64,000 nt of DNA from Herbaspirillum autotrophicum. GTDB taxonomy: Bacteria; Pseudomonadota; Gammaproteobacteria; Burkholderiales; Burkholderiaceae_D. The stretch lies in the NCBI RefSeq assembly GCF_001189915.1, contig NZ_LFLS01000004.1, positions 207,901 through 271,900 on the forward strand, given 5' to 3'. The notes under the pieces are model-generated. The model saw only the letters and a list, made by a program, of their open reading frames with translations, was not told the origin of the DNA and did not search any database. Made by a program: the position numbers and the translations under genes. Of the stretch, positions 8,054 to 16,820 are shown one piece after another. How positions within the stretch are numbered: the stretch's first letter is position 1; each line of letters begins with the position of its first letter.

Positions 8054-9217
8054 TCAGAAACTCGACAGCGGCGTCAGGCCATCGGCTTTCAGGCGCAAAA
8101 TAGTCACTGTCGATTCCTTGAGATCATGCTTGCCATCGAATTCGTAGAGTGCCGCCACACCTTTGTAACGCAGCTTCGCCAGCACCGGTGCAAACGCCGC
8201 CGGATTGCTGGAATTGGCTGATTTCATTGCTTGCACCAGCAGCATCATGCCGTCATAAAATGTGGCGGCATAGACATCCGGCGCGCGACCGAATTTGCGC
8301 TGATATGTGGAAGAAAAAACCGCACCATCCGAGACCCGTGTCAGCCACACCCCACCCTGTGCGCAATACACCGCATCATCACGCATATCGTCAACCACTC
8401 CGGCCATTTCCAGCGTGCACAGCGCGTCGCCGCCGAGCAGCGGCTTGCGCATTCCCGTCTGCCGCATCTGTTGCAGCAGCAAACGGCCCTGCGCTGCATA
8501 ACCGCCAAAAAAAATCGCCTCGGCCCGGGTGTTGTTCAGAGTGCTCAGCAAGGCACTGAAATCCGTCATGCGTTCCTGAACATTTTCTTTGAAGACGATC
8601 TGCATTCCGCCTTTTCTTGCGGTGCGCTGAAACTCGTCAATCAGGCCGCGCCCGTAGGAAGAACCATTGTCGATAATGGCGACGTTCCTGAGCTTCAGGG
8701 TCCGCTCGGCATAACGCGCTATCTTGCTGCCGATGTCGCTGTCACTGGCGGCGATGCGAAACATGAAACCGTTACCGGCTTGCGTTACCTTGGGATTGGA
8801 GGCAACCGTCAGGGCGACGATGCCGGCTTCTTCATAGATGCCCGCTACCGTCAGCGCGACATCCGAATTGAAAGGCCCCAGCACGGCCTTGACACCGAGT
8901 TCGCTGAGTTCGCGCGCGACCACCTGGCCTCGCTGCGACTCCCCCTTGTCATCCTTGATCACGGCTTCAAAACGTACCGGCTTGCCGCCGATTTCAACGC
9001 GCTGCTGGTTCAGGCGTTCGATCGCCATCTGCATGCCATTGAGGGCATCCTTGCCGGCGACCACCAGGGCCCCCGACAACGGTCCGCTGAAACCGATCTT
9101 GACCGTGTGCGCCTCTTGCGCCGATGCGCACCAGGGCATGAACACCAACAGCAGGGTCAGCAATATGCGACCATCATTTCGTATTTCTGTTTTCGGCCGA
9201 TTCGATAACATGTGCAT
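8054..9217 (-). CDS. Second LivK-type periplasmic amino-acid binding protein
   Basis: A 387-residue paralogue of the protein at 6154-7281, with the same segments in the same order: VKIGFSGPLSGALVVAGKDA, VASNPKVTQAGNGFMFRIAASDSD and SFDG-type ending (here FDGKHDLKESTVTI). A hydrophobic signal segment LLTLLLVFMPWCASA runs up to about residue 34. ATG at 9217 is used; an in-frame ATG two codons later is equally possible. It has no permease or ATPase genes of its own and lies 18 nt from the converging Lrp gene, so it may feed the same LivHMGF complex with a different ligand. Confidence 0.88.
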   Translation of the reverse strand: MHMLSNRPKTEIRNDGRILLTLLLVFMPWCASAQEAHTVKIGFSGPLSGALVVAGKDALNGMQMAIERLNQQRVEIGGKPVRFEAVIKDDKGESQRGQVVARELSELGVKAVLGPFNSDVALTVAGIYEEAGIVALTVASNPKVTQAGNGFMFRIAASDSDIGSKIARYAERTLKLRNVAIIDNGSSYGRGLIDEFQRTARKGGMQIVFKENVQERMTDFSALLSTLNNTRAEAIFFGGYAAQGRLLLQQMRQTGMRKPLLGGDALCTLEMAGVVDDMRDDAVYCAQGGVWLTRVSDGAVFSSTYQRKFGRAPDVYAATFYDGMMLLVQAMKSANSSNPAAFAPVLAKLRYKGVAALYEFDGKHDLKESTVTILRLKADGLTPLSSF

Positions 9218-9390
9218 TAACCTTTGTTTTTTGCACAGAATATCTCAATCAAGCAAGCGTTGGTATCCAGAAATATTGAGAAATACCGGGTAAATCAAGC
9301 AATTGCGTTGTAACTGATCGCGGGACGCTTGACCTGCCGGCACCGCTCCTGCTCTGTGCCCTGACCATCACGCCCCGCAACCCCTCAGAC

Positions 9391-11385
9391 TCAGAACTGA
9401 GTACGCACCCCCAGAATCAGATTACGCCCGGGTTGTGGCACGGTATCCTTGAGCACCGAAGTCGACAGACGAATGTCCTGATTCAAGGCGTTCTTCAACA
9501 AGGCAAACCAGGTCACCTTGACGGCGTTATAGCGCTGGGTATAGGACACATTGGCATCCACCTGGGTATAGGATGGTGTCGGCGTGGTTTCAAACGATGC
9601 CAGACGGTCCTGGGTCTGGGCCCGCAGCACCTTGACGCCGCTGGCCCATGCCGCCTGACGGTAACCGAGATCAACGCCGTAACGCGTCGCCGGTTGCAGT
9701 GGCAGGTTGCCTTGATTGTCCAGCTTGCCGCGTGAGGTATCGGCAAAACCGCGCACTGAAAATCCTTCGCCGCCAAGGTTATAGCTGACCTCGGCTTCAG
9801 CGCCGTGAATCGTGGCATCGCCCTGTGCCCAGAAACGCTGAGTGAATTCGCCGTCCGGATCGGCAGCACCGCTTTCATCGACCTGACCATTGGTACGGCC
9901 AAAGATGAAATTCTTGACCTTGTTCTGGAACAGATTGGCTTTCCAGCGCACCAGACCCTCGGTCTTTTGCAGCGTCAGTTCGATATTGTGCGAAGTCTCT
10001 TTTTGCAAATTGCCGTCGCCAATATCGAAGGTAGAGGTCGATTCATGAGCGCCGTTGGAATACAGTTCTTCCACGGTCGGTGCGCGTTGTGCAATCGAAT
10101 ACGTCGCCCCCATTCCGTAACCCGGCATGAAGGTCCACAAACCACCGGCCGACCACGAGAACAGATTGAAATCGCGGTCCAGCAATCCTTGCGGACGACG
10201 CTTGACCGATTCCATGCGCACGCCGGCGCTCGCCAGTACCGGGCCGAAATTGCGCTCTTCCACCAGGAAGCCGGCCAGCGATGTGGATTTGGTCGCCGGG
10301 GTCAGCGCTGCCGAGCCGTCGGTCGCCGACAATGCCGAGTAATTGCTTTGATCGGTTTGCACACCGAAACTGCCGCGCCATCCGGCCACTGGCTGATGCG
10401 CAAGTTCCCACCGGGTCTGCACCGCACGATTGGAAAATATTGTATTCGGCGTGCCGTCCTGCTGCTTTTCGATATGGCTATAGTCGGTATAGCCAAGCTT
10501 GAATTTGAATGATTCGAAACCGGCAAACGGTGCCTTCACCAGACTGTCGATGTCGTAGCGCGTCTGGTGCAGATCGATGAATGATTTTTCAGCGGTAGGG
10601 ATACCGTAATGATCATCCAGCGTGGATACCGATGCGCCGAGGTGACCCCAGTCGGCAATATACGAACCACCGGCGCCGATACTGGTTTCGTGGGTAAAGG
10701 AGTTCGGCAAACGTCCGTTCGCCGAGGCCGGGTCATTGAGTTTCGCCGAGCCGGGAATCTTGTAATTGTCGGTATCGCGGTAATTGCCATCCAGATGCAA
10801 GCCGATGCTGCCGGCAGCGCCGTCGACCATGAAGGAAGTATTTTTCTCTCCATCGACGGTGCCATAACGCGCCTCGACCTGACCGGTCGGCTTCGGCAAC
10901 AACATGGTCGGGATGCGGTCGTTGACCACATTGACCAAACCGCCGATGGCGCCGGAACCATACAACAATGCCGCCGGTCCGCGCAGAATTTCAATCTGAC
11001 GCGCGGTCGCCGCTTCGGTTGCCACTGCGTGATCATTCGACACCGTCGAGACATCGGAGACTGCCATGCCATTTTGCAAGATCATCACCCGTGGTCCTTC
11101 CAGACCGCGAATGATGGGACGCGAAGCCCCGGCGCCGAAGCTCGATGCCGACACCCCCAATTCCTGCGACAGCGTATCGCCGAGCGAGTTACCGAGCTTG
11201 TTGCGCAATTCATCTCCGGCCAGCACTTTGGCCGGGGTCAGAATCTGGGTGTTTTCATCGGCGGCAAACGGGCTGGCGGTGACCACGATTTCCTGCAACG
11301 GCGATGAGGTTGTCTGCGCGACGGCAGACATGGAAGCAAGCGCAGACAAGACGGCGCTCGCCAGCAAAGTAGGTTGGACGTACAT
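9391..11385 (-). CDS. TonB-dependent outer-membrane receptor, ZnuD-like
   Basis: A 664-residue TonB-dependent receptor: signal peptide (cleavage after SMSAVAQ), TonB box EIVVTA just after it, plug domain with RGLEGPRVMILQNGM and IEILRGPAALLYGSGAIGGLVNVV, and a beta-barrel ending in ILGVRTQF with the terminal Phe required for barrel assembly. The stretch SNGAHESTSTFDIGDGNL resembles zinc receptor ZnuD and related metal receptors. Iron-siderophore uptake cannot be excluded. The frame is open 42 codons upstream, but ATG at 11385 has AAGGAATTCC before it and starts the signal peptide. A His-rich small protein gene lies upstream on the same strand. Confidence 0.88.
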   Translation of the reverse strand: MYVQPTLLASAVLSALASMSAVAQTTSSPLQEIVVTASPFAADENTQILTPAKVLAGDELRNKLGNSLGDTLSQELGVSASSFGAGASRPIIRGLEGPRVMILQNGMAVSDVSTVSNDHAVATEAATARQIEILRGPAALLYGSGAIGGLVNVVNDRIPTMLLPKPTGQVEARYGTVDGEKNTSFMVDGAAGSIGLHLDGNYRDTDNYKIPGSAKLNDPASANGRLPNSFTHETSIGAGGSYIADWGHLGASVSTLDDHYGIPTAEKSFIDLHQTRYDIDSLVKAPFAGFESFKFKLGYTDYSHIEKQQDGTPNTIFSNRAVQTRWELAHQPVAGWRGSFGVQTDQSNYSALSATDGSAALTPATKSTSLAGFLVEERNFGPVLASAGVRMESVKRRPQGLLDRDFNLFSWSAGGLWTFMPGYGMGATYSIAQRAPTVEELYSNGAHESTSTFDIGDGNLQKETSHNIELTLQKTEGLVRWKANLFQNKVKNFIFGRTNGQVDESGAADPDGEFTQRFWAQGDATIHGAEAEVSYNLGGEGFSVRGFADTSRGKLDNQGNLPLQPATRYGVDLGYRQAAWASGVKVLRAQTQDRLASFETTPTPSYTQVDANVSYTQRYNAVKVTWFALLKNALNQDIRLSTSVLKDTVPQPGRNLILGVRTQF

Positions 11386-11558
11386 GGAATTCCTTGACTG
11401 AAAATGGACGTGACGATGCACACGCGGCGTCACGCCGGACAAAACGTCAGCGCCGGCGAAGCAGGCGCACGCGGCGCGGCAACATGGCGGCGCAACGGCA
11501 CAACGAATCAATCGCTGGCGATGACAGACAAAAGCAAAACGGAATCAGGAGAGGAGGT

Positions 11559-11972
11559 TCAGCGCGGCGGTGCGCGTGACGAGAAGTGACAGACGAATGG
11601 TGCATCCCACGAAGCAAATGCCTGCCACAGGGCCAGGATGTGCTTGCCGGGAATGACGGGCAGCGACGGCAACATTACCTGCACGCCATCAGCCAGTGTG
11701 GCGGCATCGTATTCAACGCAAGAGTGATGATGCGAGCTGTTGGATGCGCTGGCCTTGTCGTCGTCGGCATCACTGTCGTTGTAATCGAACAGCGCAGCAT
11801 ATTGACGGGCTTCAGCCGCCGGTACCGGGAAGCCGGCGTGGACGATACTATGCAGCAAACCCAGTGACTGGGCGAACAGCATCATCGCCACCAGCAATGT
11901 GGTGAGCGCAAGACTTCTGGAAGAGACGAAGCGTCGCATTGATGAGATAGATAGAAACAACACTGACGACAA
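11559..11972 (-). CDS. Small exported His-rich protein, DUF2946-like
   Basis: A 137-residue protein with a signal or anchor segment at about residues 20-40, then an acidic/His stretch (DDDKASASNSSHHHSC) and a C-terminal FSSRAPPR motif resembling the conserved tail of DUF2946 proteins, which often sit next to metal-transport genes. Function is not established. It precedes the ZnuD-like receptor by 173 nt on the same strand, suggesting a shared role in metal handling. The start could also be Met12 (at 11939), which begins a more typical signal peptide. Confidence 0.6.
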   Translation of the reverse strand: MSSVLFLSISSMRRFVSSRSLALTTLLVAMMLFAQSLGLLHSIVHAGFPVPAAEARQYAALFDYNDSDADDDKASASNSSHHHSCVEYDAATLADGVQVMLPSLPVIPGKHILALWQAFASWDAPFVCHFSSRAPPR

Positions 11973-12018
11973 CGGACTGGCCGTGGTCGTCAGAGGGTAC
12001 TGCCGGGATCAGCCGAAA

Positions 12019-12864
12019 TCAGTCGCCGTAAAGCTTTTGCTTCAATTCGCGGCGTTGCTGTGCTTCGAGTGAAAGTGTTGCTGTCGGACGTGCCAACAGA
12101 CGTGGAATGCCAATCGGCTCACCAGTCTCTTCGCACCAGCCATACTCGCCGGCATCGATCGACACGATGGATTGCTGAACCTTCTTCAGCAACTTGCGCT
12201 CACGATCACGCGTACGCAGTTCCAGTGCATGCTCTTCTTCGATGGTGGCGCGATCGGCAGGATCGGGAACCAGCACGGTTTCACGCAAATGTTCGGTGGT
12301 CTCACCTGCATTTTTCAGCAGATCTCTTTCCAGCTGTTGCAAACGGGCCTTGAAAAAAGCAAGTTGCGCTTCGTTCATGTAGTCCTTCTCGCCCATCTTG
12401 AGGATTTGCTCCTCAGTCAGCAAGGTTTGCGTATCAGGGGTAGTTTTGGGAGTTTTAGTTGCCACTTCGCTTACTTTCAATACTACTGGTTTCTCAATTT
12501 TATCCATGGCTCCGGTGCTTTCCGGTTTTTTGCCGGGGCGCGAGCCGGATCTGGTCGCTTTTGAATCCACTTCCCTTGCCGCCGACGTTACCTGCTTCAC
12601 GGCTGCCTGTACTGCTTTTTGTTGCACATTACCGGCATTCTTCCCTGTTCCGGACGGGACGGACGCGGGTGCCATCGTTTTGACGGTCAGGGATTTTACT
12701 ACAACGGCATTCGCCGTAGCCGAAGTTGATTTTTTAGTACTCTTGCCGCTGCTCTTTACAGTCGCTTCCGGGGGCTGCTCCGACGCCGTTCCATCACCCT
12801 CTCGCGGGCCGGTGCTGCCTGCGGCAGCAGCCTTGCGAACGGGCTTTCTGGTGGTGGCATTCAT
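12019..12864 (-). CDS. dksA: DksA/TraR family RNA polymerase-binding factor with long N-terminal extension
   Basis: The last ~140 residues are DksA, which binds the RNA polymerase secondary channel and works with ppGpp: coiled-coil with VPDPADRATIEEEHALELRTRDRERKLLKK and the C-terminal globule ending YGD. In the zinc-finger region the four ligand positions read Cys-x2-Thr-x17-Ser-x2-Ala (GWCEETGEP ... TLSLEAQ), so zinc cannot be bound as in E. coli DksA. I believe this is common in beta- and alphaproteobacterial DksA. About 145 N-terminal residues are low-complexity, rich in Lys, Ala, Ser and Thr. ATG at 12864 has a strong GGGGGAG; internal Mets (before PASVPSG or DKIEKPV) are alternative starts. 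Confidence 0.88.
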   Translation of the reverse strand: MNATTRKPVRKAAAAGSTGPREGDGTASEQPPEATVKSSGKSTKKSTSATANAVVVKSLTVKTMAPASVPSGTGKNAGNVQQKAVQAAVKQVTSAAREVDSKATRSGSRPGKKPESTGAMDKIEKPVVLKVSEVATKTPKTTPDTQTLLTEEQILKMGEKDYMNEAQLAFFKARLQQLERDLLKNAGETTEHLRETVLVPDPADRATIEEEHALELRTRDRERKLLKKVQQSIVSIDAGEYGWCEETGEPIGIPRLLARPTATLSLEAQQRRELKQKLYGD

Positions 12865-13053
12865 AAGCTCCCCCCTTCCGGTGCGAACCGCGACATGAAT
12901 TCTCGCGCCGGTCCGGCTTCGCTGCCCGCTTCAAAGACCTGGCAGGACAACCCGGCAAGCGCGCTGCATACCAAAATACACGCCAACAGTTTATACCAGA
13001 ACGCAATACATAAATAGCACCTGCGGCGGCTGGCCAAAGTGACGCAATGGCGA

Positions 13054-13812
13054 CTATACCGGGTGCCGGACGCCGCACACCGGGCAATTGCGGTCGCGCG
13101 CCAGTGTAATGCTGGTCCATTCCATGCTGCGCGCGTCCAGAATCAGCAAACGCCCGGCCAGTGAGGTGCCGACTGCCGCCACCAGCTTCAGGGCCTCGGC
13201 CGCCTGCATGGTGCCGATGATGCCTACCAGCGGCGCAAACACGCCCATCGTCGAACATTGGACTTCTTCAAAATGACGATCGGGCGGAAACAGGCACGCA
13301 TAACATGGCGATGTGTCACTGCGCGAATCGAACACACTGATCTGGCCGTCGAACCTGATCGCGGCGCCGGACACCAACGGCACCCGGTGCTTGACGCAGG
13401 CGCGGTTGATAGCGTGCCGGGTGGCAAAATTGTCGCTGCAGTCGAGTACCACGGTGGCATCTGCGATCAGCGCATTGAGCCGCGCATCTTCCAGCCGCTC
13501 GGCCAGCGCAATGACTTCCACTTCCGGATTCAACTGCGCCAGGGCGGTCTTGCCCGACGCTACCTTGAGTTGTCCGACCCGCTCGGTCGTATGCAATATC
13601 TGCCGCTGCAGATTGGTCAGGTCGACCGTATCGTCATCGACCAGCGTGATCTTGCCGAGCCCGGCCGAAGCCAGGTACAAGGCGGCGGGCGACCCCAGAC
13701 CACCGGCACCGATGACCAGTGCATGCGCAGCCAGCAGGCGGCTCTGCCCTTCGATATCGATTTCATCGAGCAAAATATGGCGGGAATAACGGAGCAATTG
13801 TTGGTCGTTCAT
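13054..13812 (-). CDS. moeB: MoeB/ThiF family adenylyltransferase
   Basis: E1-like enzyme of 252 residues that adenylates the C-terminal glycine of a small sulfur-carrier protein (MoaD or ThiS). The nucleotide-binding loop GAGGLG is at about 35-40, with DDDTVDLTNLQRQ and CSDNFATRHAIN following; two CxxC pairs (CYAC and CPVC) form the structural zinc site. The frame runs 25 codons further up into the upstream terminator, so ATG at 13812 (MNDQQLLRYSRH, the family start) is used. No moaD or thiS is adjacent, so whether it serves molybdopterin or thiamine is open; MsrP in this window needs molybdopterin. Confidence 0.9.
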   Translation of the reverse strand: MNDQQLLRYSRHILLDEIDIEGQSRLLAAHALVIGAGGLGSPAALYLASAGLGKITLVDDDTVDLTNLQRQILHTTERVGQLKVASGKTALAQLNPEVEVIALAERLEDARLNALIADATVVLDCSDNFATRHAINRACVKHRVPLVSGAAIRFDGQISVFDSRSDTSPCYACLFPPDRHFEEVQCSTMGVFAPLVGIIGTMQAAEALKLVAAVGTSLAGRLLILDARSMEWTSITLARDRNCPVCGVRHPV

Positions 13813-13855
13813 GGCGCGGCGCAGTGAGAACACGGTGAGTGGTCGGGTTCCAAGT

Positions 13856-13880
13856 AAAAAGGGCCGCATCGCTGCGGCCC
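13856..13880 (-). terminator. Intrinsic terminator after ctpA
   Basis: On the minus strand GGGCCGCA and TGCGGCCC form an 8-bp GC-rich stem with a 4-nt loop, followed by TTTTT. It starts 14 nt after the ctpA stop and ends the gpmA-envC-ctpA unit, just before moeB. Confidence 0.88.
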
Positions 13881-13893
13881 TTTTCATTGCTTA

Positions 13894-15387
13894 TTACTTT
13901 TCAATTTTCTCGGGCGGTGTCTTGATTTCCTTTTTATCATCCTTGACCGCTTTGCTGTCCTTGGCGGACTCTTCGCGGATTTCAGGTTTGACCTTGGAGA
14001 CCTGCACCGGCAATCCCTTCAGATGGTTCAGCGCCTGCGTCAGCTGGAAGTCTTCCTTGCTGCCGAATTCCAGTGGCTTGCGTTTCTTCTCGGCCGCAAT
14101 CAGACGCTCTTCTTCCTTCTCGTCGACGGTCGCCGCCTTGGTTTCATTGGCGGTTTTGTCCTTGTCGTTGCTCAGATGCTTGGTCAGATCGGCTTCCCGC
14201 AGACGCAAACCATTCAAGCCATCGCCATCCGCGTATTCATCCACCATGATGTCGGGGATGATGCCCTTGGCCTGGATCGAGCGGCCATTCGGCGTGTAGT
14301 AACGCGCAGTGGTCAGTTTGACCGCAGTTTGCTTGTCCGGTGGCAATGCAATCACCGACTGTACCGAGCCCTTGCCGAAGGTTTGGGTTCCCATGATGGT
14401 GGCGCGCTTGTAATCCTGCAGTGCGCCGGCCACGATTTCAGATGCCGATGCCGAACCGGTATTGACCAGCACGACCATCGGGACCTTCTTGACGGCATCC
14501 GGCAGACGCGACAACGGATCGTTCATCGGATTGGCGGCGTAATACTCACGCTTGGCATAGAAGCTGGCCTTGGAGCTTGGCAACTGGCCATTGGTCGATA
14601 CCACCACCGAATCCTTCGGCAGGAATGCAGCGGAAACGCCGATAGCGCCCGGCAACACGCCACCCGGATCGTTACGCAAATCGAGAATCAGACCCTTGAG
14701 GTTCGGTTCCTGTGCGTAGATGGCCAGAATCTTCTTGGCCATGTCGTCCACGGTCGGTTCCTGGAACTGGGTCACGCGCAGCCATGCATAGCCTGGCTCG
14801 ACCACTTTCGACTTCACGCTCTGTACCCGGATTTCCTGACGCACGATAGTCAGGATGATTGGCTTGTCTTCGTCCTTGCGGGCAATGGTCAGCGTGATCT
14901 TGGTATTCGGCTCGCCGCGCATCTTCTTGACGGCCTCGTCCAGCGTCAGTCCTTTGACCGGGGTGCTGTCGAGACGGGTGATCAGGTCTCCGGCCTTGAT
15001 GCCGGCACGGTAGGCAGGCGAATCTTCAATCGGCGAAATGACTTTGACATAGCCATCTTCCATGCCGACCTCGATACCGAGGCCGACAAATTTGCCCATG
15101 GTGCCTTCACGCAACTCCTTGTAGGCCTTCTTGTCGAGATAGGCAGAATGCGGATCAAGCGAGGCCACCATGCCGGAAATGGCTTCGGTGAGCAGCTTTT
15201 TGTCTTCGACCGGCTCGACATAATCGGACTTGATCAGGCCGAATACATCTGCCAGTTGTCGCAATTCTTCCAACGGCAGCGGGGCCGTCGCATTTTTTTG
15301 AGCGATGGCATCGAATTGCATCGATGCCGCCACTCCCGCAATCATGCCCAGACTGATAAGACCGATATTCTTAAGTTTGCTGCCCAT
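13894..15387 (-). CDS. ctpA: Carboxy-terminal processing protease CtpA (S41 family)
   Basis: A 497-residue periplasmic protease with N-terminal signal/anchor (about 7-25), a PDZ domain (about 95-180, GLGIEVGMEDGYVKVISP), and the S41 catalytic core. The Ser-Lys dyad is visible as Ser314 in TGSASASEI and Lys339 in TFGKGSVQ, 25 residues apart as in E. coli Prc (430/455). A charged Lys-rich tail follows. It lies 3 nt after envC, so the two are coupled; CtpA-type proteases degrade peptidoglycan hydrolases or their activators, which fits this pairing. Confidence 0.95.
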   Translation of the reverse strand: MGSKLKNIGLISLGMIAGVAASMQFDAIAQKNATAPLPLEELRQLADVFGLIKSDYVEPVEDKKLLTEAISGMVASLDPHSAYLDKKAYKELREGTMGKFVGLGIEVGMEDGYVKVISPIEDSPAYRAGIKAGDLITRLDSTPVKGLTLDEAVKKMRGEPNTKITLTIARKDEDKPIILTIVRQEIRVQSVKSKVVEPGYAWLRVTQFQEPTVDDMAKKILAIYAQEPNLKGLILDLRNDPGGVLPGAIGVSAAFLPKDSVVVSTNGQLPSSKASFYAKREYYAANPMNDPLSRLPDAVKKVPMVVLVNTGSASASEIVAGALQDYKRATIMGTQTFGKGSVQSVIALPPDKQTAVKLTTARYYTPNGRSIQAKGIIPDIMVDEYADGDGLNGLRLREADLTKHLSNDKDKTANETKAATVDEKEEERLIAAEKKRKPLEFGSKEDFQLTQALNHLKGLPVQVSKVKPEIREESAKDSKAVKDDKKEIKTPPEKIEK

Positions 15388-15390
15388 GTT

Positions 15391-16800
15391 TCACCTAGTA
15401 GTTACCCAGCCAAGTGGGTCGAAAGCCCGGCCCTGATGCCGAATTTCAAAGTATAAACCCGATTGCTCATTGCCGCCGCTATTACCTGCGCTGGCAATGA
15501 CATCACCGGTTTTGACGAGATCGCCGGCGCGCTTGAGCACCGACTGGTTATTGCCGTAAATCGTCATGTACTGGTTGCCGTGATCGACAATCAGCAAATT
15601 GCCGAAACCGCGCAGCCAATCCGCATAAACTACCCGCCCGGCCGCTACTGCCTTGACTTCCGCACCTTCAGGGGCGCGGATGAACAAGCCTTTCCAGCTC
15701 GGCCCGTCGCCACGCTTGCCGCCGAATTTGGCGATCAGATCACCCCGGATCGGCAACCGCAACTGACCACGCAGACTGGCAAAAGGTTTACCGTAATTTT
15801 CCTCTGCGCTCGGCGTGGCGTCGTTTCTGCCCAACGTTTGCGGCGGTTCGTCATCATCGATGGCGTCCGCCGGGCTCGGTTTGGGCGTGGTTTTGGTACC
15901 GGGTGCCGCTTTGTTACCCGGCGCGGCCTTGGCCTGCTGCGCCGCGCGACGCTCCCGTTCGGCCTTGGCTTTCGCCAATTGTTCCTGATGACGCTTTTCA
16001 CGCGCCGCCGCTTCAGCCTTTTTCTGCTCTTCGATAATTTGCGCCAGCTTGTCGACCAGACCGGACAAGCGTTGCTCGTCGCGCTGCAGATTGCCGACTT
16101 CCTTGCGCTGGGAATTCAGCTTGGTCGACAGTTGCGCCAGCAACACCGTGCGTTTGGATTTTTCTTTTTCCAGCACGCGCTTTTGTTCGTTTTCTTCCTG
16201 CGCGATTTCTTCCAGTTCGAATTTGGCGTTCTGGGTCTCGGCCTTGTTACTCTTGACTGCCTGCAGGTTGACACGCAGGGTTTCAATCAGCCTGGCCTGC
16301 GCCTGGGAGATATATCCCATGTACTGCAATTCGCGATTGATGCGATTCGGATTGTCACCCGACAGCAGCAATTTGATCCGGTCTTCATTGCCGGCCACAT
16401 ACTGGTCGCGCAACAGCTTCGACAGTTGCGCCTGCTGTGCATTGACCACCGCGGCCAGTTCCGTCTGTTGCTTCACCAGTTGGCTCAGCCGCGCTTCGGT
16501 ACTCGCTTGCTCCTGCGCCAGTTCACGCAACGAGCGATTGGCGCGCGATATCGCCAGCTCCGATTCCGCCAGCGAATCGGCAGCATTGCCTTTGGCGGTC
16601 TCGGTTTGATTGATGTCACGCTTGAGTACGGCCAGCCGTTGCTGCAGATCGGCCCGCTCTTTTTCTGCGGCCTGCTTCTGACGACTGCGTTCCGTTACCG
16701 GCTGGGCAGAGACAGACGGCGCCGCCAATGCTGCTGCCAGCAGCAGCACCGCGCCCAGCGACATCGCTGCGGCGCGTGACTGGCGACGCGGTTTGACCAT
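15391..16800 (-). CDS. envC: EnvC-like murein hydrolase activator (M23/LytM domain)
   Basis: A 469-residue exported protein: signal peptide to about residue 32 (ending VSAQP), two long coiled-coil stretches (about 35-125 and 165-270), a Lys/Pro-rich linker (about 290-325) and a C-terminal LytM domain. The zinc ligands of active M23 peptidases are lost: the first-ligand region reads WKGLFIRAPEG and the last YFEIRHQG rather than HxH. This is the degenerate form seen in E. coli EnvC, which activates amidases instead of cutting peptidoglycan. Downstream of gpmA by 20 nt and upstream of ctpA by 3 nt. Confidence 0.92.
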   Translation of the reverse strand: MVKPRRQSRAAAMSLGAVLLLAAALAAPSVSAQPVTERSRQKQAAEKERADLQQRLAVLKRDINQTETAKGNAADSLAESELAISRANRSLRELAQEQASTEARLSQLVKQQTELAAVVNAQQAQLSKLLRDQYVAGNEDRIKLLLSGDNPNRINRELQYMGYISQAQARLIETLRVNLQAVKSNKAETQNAKFELEEIAQEENEQKRVLEKEKSKRTVLLAQLSTKLNSQRKEVGNLQRDEQRLSGLVDKLAQIIEEQKKAEAAAREKRHQEQLAKAKAERERRAAQQAKAAPGNKAAPGTKTTPKPSPADAIDDDEPPQTLGRNDATPSAEENYGKPFASLRGQLRLPIRGDLIAKFGGKRGDGPSWKGLFIRAPEGAEVKAVAAGRVVYADWLRGFGNLLIVDHGNQYMTIYGNNQSVLKRAGDLVKTGDVIASAGNSGGNEQSGLYFEIRHQGRAFDPLGWVTTR

Positions 16801-16820
16801 TAAAGTGCAGAGAAAATGGA

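Noticed and set aside
12019..12864. Reading the DksA ligand loss as a rare zinc-independent paralogue
   Set aside because: As a stand-alone claim it was dropped, because the same Cys-Thr-Ser-Ala pattern is, as far as I recall, usual for primary DksA in beta- and alphaproteobacteria.
14023..15456. A 477-codon plus-strand frame opposite ctpA
   Set aside because: It is antisense to CtpA, whose catalytic residues are clear, and has no independent support.
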